Assembly: GCF_009496535.1 (NCBI RefSeq)
Contig: NZ_WIDL01000021.1
Coordinates: 1 to 64,000, forward strand
Reading direction: 5' to 3'
From: Stenotrophomonas sp. MYb238
GTDB lineage: Bacteria > Pseudomonadota > Gammaproteobacteria > Xanthomonadales > Xanthomonadaceae
Length of the DNA: 64,000 nt
The translations under genes and the position numbers were made by a program. The notes under the pieces are model-generated. The model saw nothing but the letters and a program-made list of their open reading frames with translations. It was not told the DNA's origin and did not search any database. How positions within the stretch are numbered: position 1 is the stretch's first letter; each line of letters opens with the position of its first letter. Positions 40,701 through 46,742 of this stretch are shown piece by piece.

Positions 40701-41788
40701 CTCTGGACGCTGCTGCACGAGGCCGGGTACGAGCCGGGCACGAAGGTCAGGTACTTGCCGTCCACGGTGACCGGCGCCGCCAGGCGTACCCGCGAATCCA
40801 GCGCGTAGACGCCGCTGTTGTTGGTGTAGCTGTAGGTATAGGTGACCTGCTCGCCGGGCTTGGTGGTGGAGGGGCCGGTGGCGGCCACGCTCAGGCCCGG
40901 CATCTTGGAGCCGAACACGTCCATGTAGATCTGGGCCGTATGGCTGGAGCCGCCATCGGCGCAGTTGGACACCACCACCCGCAGTTCCACCACGTCGCCC
41001 GGATCCAGCTGGCCGTTGCCCGGCGCGATGTCGAAGCCCTGCCAGTTGGTCGAGCGGTAGCTGCCGACCTTCGTCCACGGGATGCCGGCCTGGTTGGCGA
41101 AGTTGAAGGTAGTGAAGAGCCGGGCATTGCCCTTGCTCCTGTTGATGACCTCGACGAAGAAGAACGGCTGCCGCCAGGCGTTGTGCCCGGCGTCGTACAG
41201 CACCGGCGCCATGGCGAAGCGGATGTGCACCTTGCCGTCGACCGGATCGACGTCGGAAAGCGACATCGTGGCGGTCTGCTCGAGCGTGGTGGCTTTGAAG
41301 CCTCCGTCGGAGCCCAGGCGCGCCGAAGCCGAACCGGCGAACGGATACCTGACGATGCCGCCGGTATTGGCCGCCGTTCCCGCGGTCGTCAGGATTTCCG
41401 AGCGGTAGGTCGCGTTCTGGTTCGCGCCGCCGTTGGTGATCTGGTTGTTGGCATAGTCCAGCTTCAACTGGCTGAACTGGGTGGGGGCGACGAACAGCAG
41501 GTTATGCGGACCGTCGCTGTTGGGCTGCCCCGCTCCGCCATCGAGCATGGCGTTGCGCGTGTAGTCCTTCAGCGTCCAGTCGGCGAACGTGCGGGTCTCG
41601 AAACCGCCGTTCTTGATCTGCGCCTGTGCGACCGGCGCGACCGACAGCAGGGACACCAGGCCCAGCGCGGCAAACGCCCCGCCGATGCGGCGCCGCCAGT
41701 CCATGAAGCCGGCGCGCCGATGCCGCGGCGCCCTTGCCTCAGGCATGGCCTGTCCTGCGTTGACGACGGAATGATCTGAAGCCTTCAT
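34751..41788 (-). CDS. Giant secreted DUF11/Ig-repeat protein with C-terminal tandem OmpA-like domains
   Basis: The 2345-residue protein has a signal peptide ending VAPVAQAQ near residue 57 (the start may be M29 at 41704). Then come: an N-terminal jelly-roll-like domain (58-290); DUF11-type repeats; one InlB-B-like repeat (VYLTAVPGAGTLFKGWTGQC); about six further DUF11 repeats opening LAIAKSGPASA or similar; three cadherin/Ig-like modules (VLGNDV...GTITFIPAPGFSGT); another DUF11; an SdrD-B-like segment (VFGTVFNDRDGDGWQDS); and two OmpA-like domains (about 2145-2335). The last has GHTDVRGSDAYNTALGLDRAKAV, a normal peptidoglycan-binding motif. It is probably a long periplasm-anchored, surface-reaching adhesin or scaffold. 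Function is inferred only. Confidence 0.85.
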   Translation of the reverse strand: MKASDHSVVNAGQAMPEARAPRHRRAGFMDWRRRIGGAFAALGLVSLLSVAPVAQAQIKNGGFETRTFADWTLKDYTRNAMLDGGAGQPNSDGPHNLLFVAPTQFSQLKLDYANNQITNGGANQNATYRSEILTTAGTAANTGGIVRYPFAGSASARLGSDGGFKATTLEQTATMSLSDVDPVDGKVHIRFAMAPVLYDAGHNAWRQPFFFVEVINRSKGNARLFTTFNFANQAGIPWTKVGSYRSTNWQGFDIAPGNGQLDPGDVVELRVVVSNCADGGSSHTAQIYMDVFGSKMPGLSVAATGPSTTKPGEQVTYTYSYTNNSGVYALDSRVRLAAPVTVDGKYLTFVPGSYPASCSSVQSGVPPRADYIDCPVGDLVNGAGGSFPVTFTVPADAATSGPNNVINNGDYDIRASSVSPYIGPLVRTNIVGGTTLVDLGIAIDNGGVPSHAVGGAVTYTVTVTNNGPVDVAGALIKQTVLSGVTNAAGATWTCAGAGTATCGAASGSGLLDTVGDLPVGQSLVYTITTLNAQAAGTPVVTVVTVAAPAGMTDSVASNNTAGLSTPVSAAQQTLTVNTDGLGIGAVNAVPAAAACASAAVPAASCSVRQFGQNEDVYLTAVPGAGTLFKGWTGQCAAVTGNECHVNMGTADKNVTAEFVRAWVVTPTVIGGTWSGQPQVEEGQTGVFTIIPPSPGAVATLTIATCGGTLTGPVAGNYTFTTDAMHADCAFTVSFPAPQLQVEKSASVTSAAIGASYTYTVKVTNIGSVATTDVTTMADMIPVGLGNISVAVTPAVAGTSCAAVVGQLVSCTIGAGLPALESRTFTITVRPTATATANNTATVSGGGDTACPAATPCRSNTVSTSLGSLPDLAIAKSASVATAVGGVAFDYTLTVTNSGTGPTTAAATVTDVIPDGLTIGSLPAACAVDPAGSQTVVCTVATGLSSVAPGNTAAFVIPVTPTAAAAASVSNTATVSGGGDPDCAAGCASPAVVTAITAPKLAIAKSGPASAVVGVPFDYTLTVSNTGTADTTAAATVTDEVPAGLDINTATGCAISGQTVTCTVPAGLTAAVPADFTINVTPTVAAGGSVSNTARVGGGGDPACTLLAPCSSNATPTTITAPALTLAKSGPASAIVGVPFDYVITVSNTGTADATADATVTDEVPAGLVINSAAGCNISGQTVTCVVAQASLVVNGTATITINVSPIVHGSNALNTARVAGAGDPACPVGAPCASAPVTTALIAQNPVLDLLKSATSPTGYGAGETLAYTFTLTNAGNVALTGIALNDPLLGGPVACPATTLAVGASMTCGPRIYALTQANVDAGVLVNTASASGLPPSPAPGVPPTAVTGSSSTSTPITHSLDQTLVKAVTADSNGGDAAVGDVLTYTVTLTNRSNTTLLDVEVSDALITPHSVVCASVAPGATCQLVGSYTVAQADADAGQIRNTARAGGPLCPAGTVDPRCTTTITTPVVSLRANDDTATTKVGTPVATPVLGNDVHTGGAIDPASVTVTTPSPDGTVGIDPATGTITFIPAPGFSGTTRYSYQVCLAAPNATVCDTATVTVSVTLLVIVAEDDALPAVDGSAGATSVGNVYGNDTIDGMPVDPSKITGTVTAPARPVNGGPVPMLDPVTGEVSVPPGTPAGEYTIGYRICEVLYPGNCAEASVTLTVTAPAFEPVGDTSEPLSGDGGGTTPSVLERHTLGGRPIRPGEVTVTPGVPSHPGLKMNPDGTIRIGTSIPTGTYTYPYTICEVLNPTNCISATATVIVAGQVQLRVTKTAGMREVRLGDLVRYTLTVENSGNVGLAGGSIVDTPPAGLSYVEGSLLAEDADNAATVAGQHPLRFDGVDVPAGGKARLVYLMRVGAGVRAGTLVNQAQARSPEGEPLSNVATAEVTLASDALLDDSLVFGTVFNDRDGDGWQDSAMLTGVAVQGGFAPDAYVAHSTTVDRGAGMQPEADASSPLLHGIAVGPIGGRQSEADPAAARQVVIRQRLRELAFTDDFVLTSDQGVTVRMDRAGATTVEKRGEAAKGMNAAAPIVERRIARGENDYVVDYVIGNAGIDERGIPGVRIASVEGLLIETDQHGRYHLAGMPGGAWERGRNVILKVDPSTLPVGAEFSTDNPLLRRVTPGMPVRFDWGVKLPAPPAETGARQVELEMGEVFFAPGSAEVPARYLPVVEAMAAKVREHPGVEVVIQADATTEALAFERAAAVKAALLAQLDATAAKGLSVVARAKVDDAASLVAGMDGDGVLLGTVLFDTGKSAIRPEFGPLLDKVAAALERLGGGRVSIVGHTDVRGSDAYNTALGLDRAKAVSDALGKRLGAQARSRLRVDIADVPAAPVGVRK
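38290..38770. repeat. Near-identical tandem DUF11 coding repeats
   Basis: Within the giant gene, the segments around 38290-38415 and 38650-38775 are close copies at the DNA level (for example both contain CACCTCGTCGGTGACCGTCG and GCGCTCGCCGG before CCGCTCTTGGCGA), about 360 bases apart, one domain length. This shows a recent in-frame domain duplication. Borders are approximate. Confidence 0.75.
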
Positions 41789-41891
41789 GGGCGGTACCCG
41801 TGATTCGAATGCAGCGTGTGGATTGGAGAAGCGGCCACGTGGCCGCGTCCGGACACTCCCGCGATGCGGGAGCCGGAAGGTGTGATGTCGT

Positions 41892-42536
41892 TCAATGGGC
41901 GTGTTCCTGGACGCGTGCGGCGTCGTCCACCACGTTCACCGTGACGCCGTTGGGCAGGACCATGTCGCCGGCGCGCTGGCCCGGCCTGCAGCTTCCCAGC
42001 CAGCGGCCCTGGAACGGCACCGGGCCCACGTTTTCCTGGGGGGCCTGCGGGAACCTGACGCTGAACGTTCCGCCGTAGACCGACTGCAGGTCGCCCCACA
42101 GCTCCATGCGCCCCTGGACAGGGCTGCCGTGCGTACTGCAGGTCGTGGCGATCTCATGGCCTCCGCCCGGCCCGGCGCGCCTGGCCACGCGCGTTGCGCT
42201 GCAGTTTTCCTGCCCCGGCAGCAGCGCGAGCAGCATGACCGGCTCGGCGGCGGGACTGGTGCATTGCTGCACCGTCACATCGGGCTGCCTCGCACTGCCC
42301 GGGCCCTGCGGGGCATGCGCCGACAGCGTCACCTCCCACAGCCCCGCCTTGCGCGCCGGCAGGTTCGAAGCGGCAGCGGGAGGAGTTTTGCCCGCCGGTC
42401 CGGCAGAGGCCACGCCAGACAGGCACAACAGGAACAGGGACAGGGCCAGGCACCACCGGCGCGAAGCACGCGCGAACAGCGTGCCCGGCAGGCCGGCAAA
42501 CGCGGCCCGGGCAACCTCTCCAGACACTGGAACCAT
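41892..42536 (-). CDS. DUF3617-like secreted protein
   Basis: The 214-residue protein starts at ATG 42536 with a purine-rich GAGGGGG upstream; a GTG three bases earlier is also possible. A rather long basic N terminus leads into a signal helix (LALSLFLLCLSGVASAG, about residues 31-47). The mature part begins RKAGLWEVTLSA, with Cys in TVQQCTSP, QENCSATR, ATTCSTHG and GSCRPG, the layout of DUF3617 proteins (small periplasmic proteins of unknown function). It lies 103 bases upstream of the giant gene on the same strand and may be the first gene of that transcription unit. Confidence 0.72.
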   Translation of the reverse strand: MVPVSGEVARAAFAGLPGTLFARASRRWCLALSLFLLCLSGVASAGPAGKTPPAAASNLPARKAGLWEVTLSAHAPQGPGSARQPDVTVQQCTSPAAEPVMLLALLPGQENCSATRVARRAGPGGGHEIATTCSTHGSPVQGRMELWGDLQSVYGGTFSVRFPQAPQENVGPVPFQGRWLGSCRPGQRAGDMVLPNGVTVNVVDDAARVQEHAH

Positions 42537-42716
42537 CACGCCCCCTCTTCAAACCGTGCCGCCATCCGCCGCCAAAGGACCACGGAGACACGAAACGCCC
42601 ACTCCCGCGCACGAACCCGCGCCACTACCGTCCGGCAGCAGCGCGTCCTACGAAAAATCGGAAGCCCCCTTGCGAAACCGTGCCATTCCCCACAGCACAA
42701 TTCCTGTATGCATCAC

Positions 42717-42745
42717 ATTTTCATGAAAATTTCACGAAATTACAA
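42717..42745 (-). promoter_or_regulatory. Candidate promoter with overlapping phased palindromes
   Basis: On the minus strand TTGTAA (42740-42745) and GAAAAT (42717-42722) are 17 bases apart, 181 bases before the DUF3617 start. The spacer holds two copies of TTTCAYGAAA (42719-42728 and 42730-42739), 11 bases apart, i.e. one helical turn, each within a palindrome (ATTTTCATGAAAAT; AATTTC-AC-GAAATT). This is what a dimeric repressor's double operator would look like. The regulator is unknown. Confidence 0.45.
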
Positions 42746-42847
42746 CTGTCGTCTTACGGTGCCGTCGAGCGAAGCGCCTGGCTTACGTTCCGCCGTTTCG
42801 CGGTTTCCAGCAGTTGAGATGAGAACGGTAAAGACGCGCCGACCGCC

Positions 42848-42878
42848 GTCACTCCACGGACTCTAGCCGTGGAGTGAC
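42848..42878. promoter_or_regulatory. Perfect 12-bp inverted repeat
   Basis: GTCACTCCACGG (42848-42859) and CCGTGGAGTGAC (42867-42878) flank a 7-base loop ACTCTAG. There is no T-tract after it. It could be a hairpin or a protein-binding site in the region upstream of the DUF3617 gene. Confidence 0.5.
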
Positions 42879-43163
42879 CGCATCACACTCACGCATACTC
42901 TCGATCGGCAACACCGCAGATCGGGATCTACGGAAGAATCAGTTTCCGCACCGCGTGGTGCGAGGCGGGAAATCCGGAACCGCGGCACGTGGTGGAAGCA
43001 GCACGTGGTGAAAAAGCAACGCGGCTTCCCGCCACGGACGACGGCGCATAAGGAGCGCCACATCCAGGGCAGGAAGCCGCGTCGATTATCCAGTGGCCGG
43101 CAGTCGACCGCCCGCCTACCCCTTCAGGGAGCGCAGTCGCCCGCGGGCACGGAGCCCCGCGGC

Positions 43164-44294
43164 TCAGCGCGTACCGGCGATCTCCACCCCGTCCAGCCCC
43201 TGCGACAGGGTCTTGGCATCGCCGCCCTGCGAGAGCTTGATGCGCAGGCGCACCTCGTTCTGCGAATCGGCATGGCGCAGCGCGTCGTCGTAGCTGATCT
43301 CGCCGGCCTGGTACAGCTCGAACAGGCTCTGGTCGAAGGTCTTCATGCCCAGCTGCACCGATTCCTTCATCAGCTCCTTGAGCTTGTGGATCTCGCCGTC
43401 GCGGATGTAGTCCTGCACCAGCGGCGTGCCCAGCAGGATCTCCATCGCCACGCGGCGGCCCTTGCCGTCGGGCGTCGGCACCAGCTGCTGCGCGACCACG
43501 CCCTTGAGGTTGAGCGAGAGGTCCATCAGCAGTTGGCCGCGGCGGTCTTCCGGGAAGAAGTTGATGATGCGGTCCATCGCCTGGTTGGCGTTGTTGGCGT
43601 GCAGCGTGGCCAATACCAGGTGGCCGGTCTCGGCGAAGGCGATGGCGTGGTCCATGCCCTCGCGGGTGCGGACCTCGCCGATCATGATCACGTCCGGCGC
43701 CTGGCGCAGGGTGTTCTTCAGCGCCGCCTCCCAGCTGTCGGTGTCGATGCCGACCTCGCGCTGGGTGATGATGCAGCCCTCGTGCTTGTGCACGAATTCG
43801 ATCGGGTCCTCGATGGTGATGATGTGCCCGGTCGAGTTCTGGTTGCGGTAGCCGATCATCGCCGCCAGCGAGGTCGACTTGCCGGTGCCGGTGGCGCCGA
43901 CGAACAGGATGATGCCGCGCTTGGTCATGGCCAGCGTCTTGATCACCGGCGGCAGGTTCAGTTCCTCCACCGTCGGGATGCGCGTCTCGATCCGGCGCAG
44001 CACCATGCCGACCTGGTTGCGCTGGTAGAAGCAGCTGACGCGGAAGCGGCCCACGCCGGACAGGCCGATGGCGAAGTTGCACTCGTGGGTCTTCTCGAAC
44101 TCCTCGCGCTGCGCCGGCGTCATCACGTTGAGCACCATGTCGCGGCTCTGCTGCGGGGTCAGCGGCGTCTGCGTGATCGGGCTGATCCGCCCGTGCACCT
44201 TCATCGACGGCGGCATGCCGGCGGTGATGAACAGGTCCGACGCCTTCTGGTGCGCCATCAGCTTGAGGAACGAGGTGAAATCGATGGTGCTCAT
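43164..44294 (-). CDS. pilU: Type IV pilus retraction ATPase PilU
   Basis: The 376-residue AAA+ ATPase works with PilT in pilus retraction and twitching. The start is ATG 44294 (MSTIDFTSFLKLMAHQKASDLF) with AGGAG upstream. Walker A is GATGTGKST (about residue 132), Walker B is VIMIGEVRTREGMDHAI, and the His box is GHLVLATLHANNANQAMDR. The longer C terminus than PilT is a PilU trait. It follows pilT by 129 bases on the same strand. Confidence 0.95.
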   Translation of the reverse strand: MSTIDFTSFLKLMAHQKASDLFITAGMPPSMKVHGRISPITQTPLTPQQSRDMVLNVMTPAQREEFEKTHECNFAIGLSGVGRFRVSCFYQRNQVGMVLRRIETRIPTVEELNLPPVIKTLAMTKRGIILFVGATGTGKSTSLAAMIGYRNQNSTGHIITIEDPIEFVHKHEGCIITQREVGIDTDSWEAALKNTLRQAPDVIMIGEVRTREGMDHAIAFAETGHLVLATLHANNANQAMDRIINFFPEDRRGQLLMDLSLNLKGVVAQQLVPTPDGKGRRVAMEILLGTPLVQDYIRDGEIHKLKELMKESVQLGMKTFDQSLFELYQAGEISYDDALRHADSQNEVRLRIKLSQGGDAKTLSQGLDGVEIAGTR

Positions 44295-44423
44295 GATGGG
44301 CTCCTGTGGAACCTTGATCTGCATGCCGGCGCCGCCCTCCCCCCGGATGACGGCGCTGCCGGTACGGACTGTACGCCTTCGCCGGCGCGACGGCGACGCG
44401 GTCGCCCGCGCCAGCGTCCTGCC

Positions 44424-45461
44424 TTATTCGAACAGGCGGCGGTCCTTGGCGTACTCGCGGGCCTGATTGCGGGTGATCAGGCTGCGCTTGACCAGGTCCT
44501 GCAGGTTCTGGTCGAGCGTCTGCATGCCCACCTGCTGGCCGGTCTGGATCGCCGAGTACATCTGCGCGACCTTGTCCTCGCGGATCAGGTTGCGGATCGC
44601 GGGAGTGGCCACCATGATCTCGTGCGAGGCGATGCGGCCGCCGCCGACCTTCTTCAGCAGCGCCTGGGAGATCACCGCGCGCAGCGACTCGGACAGCATC
44701 GAGCGCACCATCGGCTTCTCGCCGGCCGGGAACACGTCGATGATGCGGTCGATGGTCTTGGCCGCCGAACTGGTATGCAGGGTGCCGAACACCAGGTGGC
44801 CGGTTTCCGCGGCGGTCAGCGCCAGGCGGATGGTTTCCAGGTCGCGCAGTTCGCCGACCAGGATGTAGTCCGGGTCCTCGCGCAGCGCCGAGCGCAGGGC
44901 CTCGTTGAAGCCGTGCGTGTCGCGGTGCACCTCGCGCTGGTTGATCAGGCACTTCTGCGGGGTGTGCACGAATTCGATCGGGTCCTCGACGGTGAGGATG
45001 TGGCCGTATTCGTTCTTGTTGATGTGGTCGACCATCGCCGCCAGCGTGGTCGACTTGCCCGAGCCGGTCGGGCCGGTGACCAGGATCAACCCCTGCGGCT
45101 GCTCGATCAGCTGGCGGAACACCGGCGGGCAGCCCAGGTCCTCCAGGGTCAGCACTTCGGAGGGAATGGTGCGGAACACCGCGCCGGCGCCGCGGTTCTG
45201 GTTGAACGCGTTGACGCGGAAGCGCGCCAGCGAGGGAATCTCGAAGGAGAAGTCGACCTCGAGGAATTCCTCGTAGTCGCGGCGCTGCTTGTCCGACATG
45301 ATGTCGTACACCAGCGCGTGGACCTGCTTGTGGTCCAGGGCCGGGATGTTGATGCGGCGCACGTCGCCGTCGACGCGGATCATCGGCGGCAGGCCGGCGG
45401 ACAGGTGCAGGTCCGAGGCCTTGTTCTTGACCGAGAACGCCAGAAGTTCAGCGATGTCCAT
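44424..45461 (-). CDS. pilT: Type IV pilus retraction ATPase PilT
   Basis: The 345-residue hexameric ATPase disassembles pili and powers twitching motility. Walker A is GPTGSGKS (residues 130-137), the Asp and Walker B boxes are YILVGELRDLETIRLALTAA and the His box is TGHLVFGTLHTSSAAKTIDR. The C-terminal AIRNLIREDK motif essential for retraction is present. The start ATG at 45461 begins MDIAELLAFSVKNKASDLHL. It is divergent from proC. Confidence 0.97.
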   Translation of the reverse strand: MDIAELLAFSVKNKASDLHLSAGLPPMIRVDGDVRRINIPALDHKQVHALVYDIMSDKQRRDYEEFLEVDFSFEIPSLARFRVNAFNQNRGAGAVFRTIPSEVLTLEDLGCPPVFRQLIEQPQGLILVTGPTGSGKSTTLAAMVDHINKNEYGHILTVEDPIEFVHTPQKCLINQREVHRDTHGFNEALRSALREDPDYILVGELRDLETIRLALTAAETGHLVFGTLHTSSAAKTIDRIIDVFPAGEKPMVRSMLSESLRAVISQALLKKVGGGRIASHEIMVATPAIRNLIREDKVAQMYSAIQTGQQVGMQTLDQNLQDLVKRSLITRNQAREYAKDRRLFE

Positions 45462-45731
45462 GCGCTGCGTTTCCCCGAGGTTGCGGATGGATGGAAGGTG
45501 TTTCCCCTGCCGCGCAGTATAGCCCTCCGGCGTAAGAGGTCGATCCGCGTCCGCCGGATGCCGGCAGCGCGTCACAACGGTTCCCCGGCCCCGGGTGCGG
45601 CGCCGCGGACGCGGGGCGGAAACGGCCGCCGGCGGCCCGTCGCCCTCCCCGCTGGCTACACTGTCCGCAGGCCGGGGCGGCCCTTCGGCCAAGCCCCCGG
45701 GACACTGGCCAACATCGCAACCGAGGCTCCC

Positions 45732-46571
45732 ATGAACGGCAACCACGACACCTCCCCCCTTCCTTCCGGCATCGCCTTCGTCGGCGGGGGCAACATGGCG
45801 CGCAGCCTGATCGCCGGGGTGACCCGGGCCGGCGTGCCCGCCGCCGCGATCGAAGTCGTGGAACCCCAGGTCGCCCTGCGCCAGACCCTGCAGCAGGAAC
45901 ACGGCGTGCGCACCGCCGGCTCGATCGCCGCGGCGGCGCTGGACGCGCGGGTCGTGGTGCTGGCGGTCAAGCCGCAGGTGATGGCCGCCGTCTGCGCCGA
46001 ACTGGCGCCGCGGCTGGCGGCCGGGACGCTGGTGGTATCCATCGCCGCCGGCATCACCACCGCCGCCCTGCGCGACTGGCTGGGCGCGGGCGCCGTGCTG
46101 GTCCGCGCCATGCCCAACACCCCCGCGCTGCTGGGTGCCGGCATGACCGGGCTGTACGCCGGCGCCGAGGTGGGCGATTCCGACCGCCAGGCCGCGCAGG
46201 CCATCCTCGCCGGCGCCGGGCAGACCCGCTGGATCGACGACGAGGCGTTGATGGACGCGGTCACCGCGGTATCCGGCAGCGGCCCGGCCTATGTATTCGC
46301 GCTGGCCGAGGCGATGGAGGACGCGGCGCGCGCGCAGGGCCTGGCCGACGATGCCGCGCGGCAGATGGTGGTGCAGACCGTGCTCGGCGCGGCGCGCATG
46401 CTCGCCGAGAGCGGACAGGGCGCAGGCGCCCTGCGCCAGGCCGTCACCTCGCCCAACGGCACCACCCAGGCCGCGCTGGAAACGCTGGCCGACGGCGGCT
46501 TCCACCAGCTGGTGGGCGACGCGGTGGCTGCCGCCGCGCGACGCGGACGCGAGCTCGCGCGCGACGGCTGA
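45732..46571 (+). CDS. proC: Pyrroline-5-carboxylate reductase
   Basis: The 279-residue enzyme makes proline from pyrroline 5-carboxylate with NAD(P)H. The Rossmann motif is IAFVGGGNMARSLIAG (about residue 14), and the family signature is in MDAVTAVSGSGPAYVFALAEAM and ALRQAVTSPNGTTQAALE. The ATG at 45732 is chosen because it gives a normal N terminus. A 270-base gap separates it from the divergent pilT; the yggS gene often found there is absent. Confidence 0.96.
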   Translation: MNGNHDTSPLPSGIAFVGGGNMARSLIAGVTRAGVPAAAIEVVEPQVALRQTLQQEHGVRTAGSIAAAALDARVVVLAVKPQVMAAVCAELAPRLAAGTLVVSIAAGITTAALRDWLGAGAVLVRAMPNTPALLGAGMTGLYAGAEVGDSDRQAAQAILAGAGQTRWIDDEALMDAVTAVSGSGPAYVFALAEAMEDAARAQGLADDAARQMVVQTVLGAARMLAESGQGAGALRQAVTSPNGTTQAALETLADGGFHQLVGDAVAAAARRGRELARDG

Positions 46572-46742
46572 AACGGTCGCCCTTCATCCGATGCCGGTAA
46601 CGCGCGCCCTGTCCGCGCCGCCCGGCTTTCCCGCGGGCGGTGAGACCGCCGATCCGTTCCTGGCACAGAGCGCGGGCAGGAGGACCGTTCGTCGCGGCAA
46701 CCGCTGGACCATACCCCGCCGGCATCCGGCGGCCACCGTCTT

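Larger units (their letters stand above)
42537..43163. other. 627-base intergenic region without a gene
   Basis: Between the DUF3617 gene and the end of pilU. The half near 42640-42760 is clearly AT-richer than the genome and holds phased palindromes and a possible minus-strand promoter. A 12-bp inverted repeat lies at 42848-42878, and a 10-base direct repeat (GCACGTGGTG) occurs twice near 42980-43010. No credible ORF or RNA gene was seen. Confidence 0.7.

Noticed and set aside
34817-41779. Open frame of 2320 codons opposite the giant DUF11 gene
   Set aside because: Its His/Arg/Gly-rich composition is the usual antisense shadow of GC-rich coding sequence, with no domain, start signal or sensible composition.
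34751-41788. Giant protein as a classical autotransporter or TPS adhesin
   Set aside because: It lacks a C-terminal 12-strand barrel and an N-terminal TPS haemagglutination domain; its C terminus is OmpA-like.
42668-42690. Sigma-54-like promoter TGGCACGGTTTCGCA on the minus strand upstream of the surface system
   Set aside because: The spacing between GG and GC is nine bases, not ten, and the -12 element reads CGCA instead of TTGC.
43005-45720. Long plus-strand open frame across pilU and pilT
   Set aside because: It is the antisense shadow of the two pilus ATPase genes; only its last part (from 45732) is the real proC.
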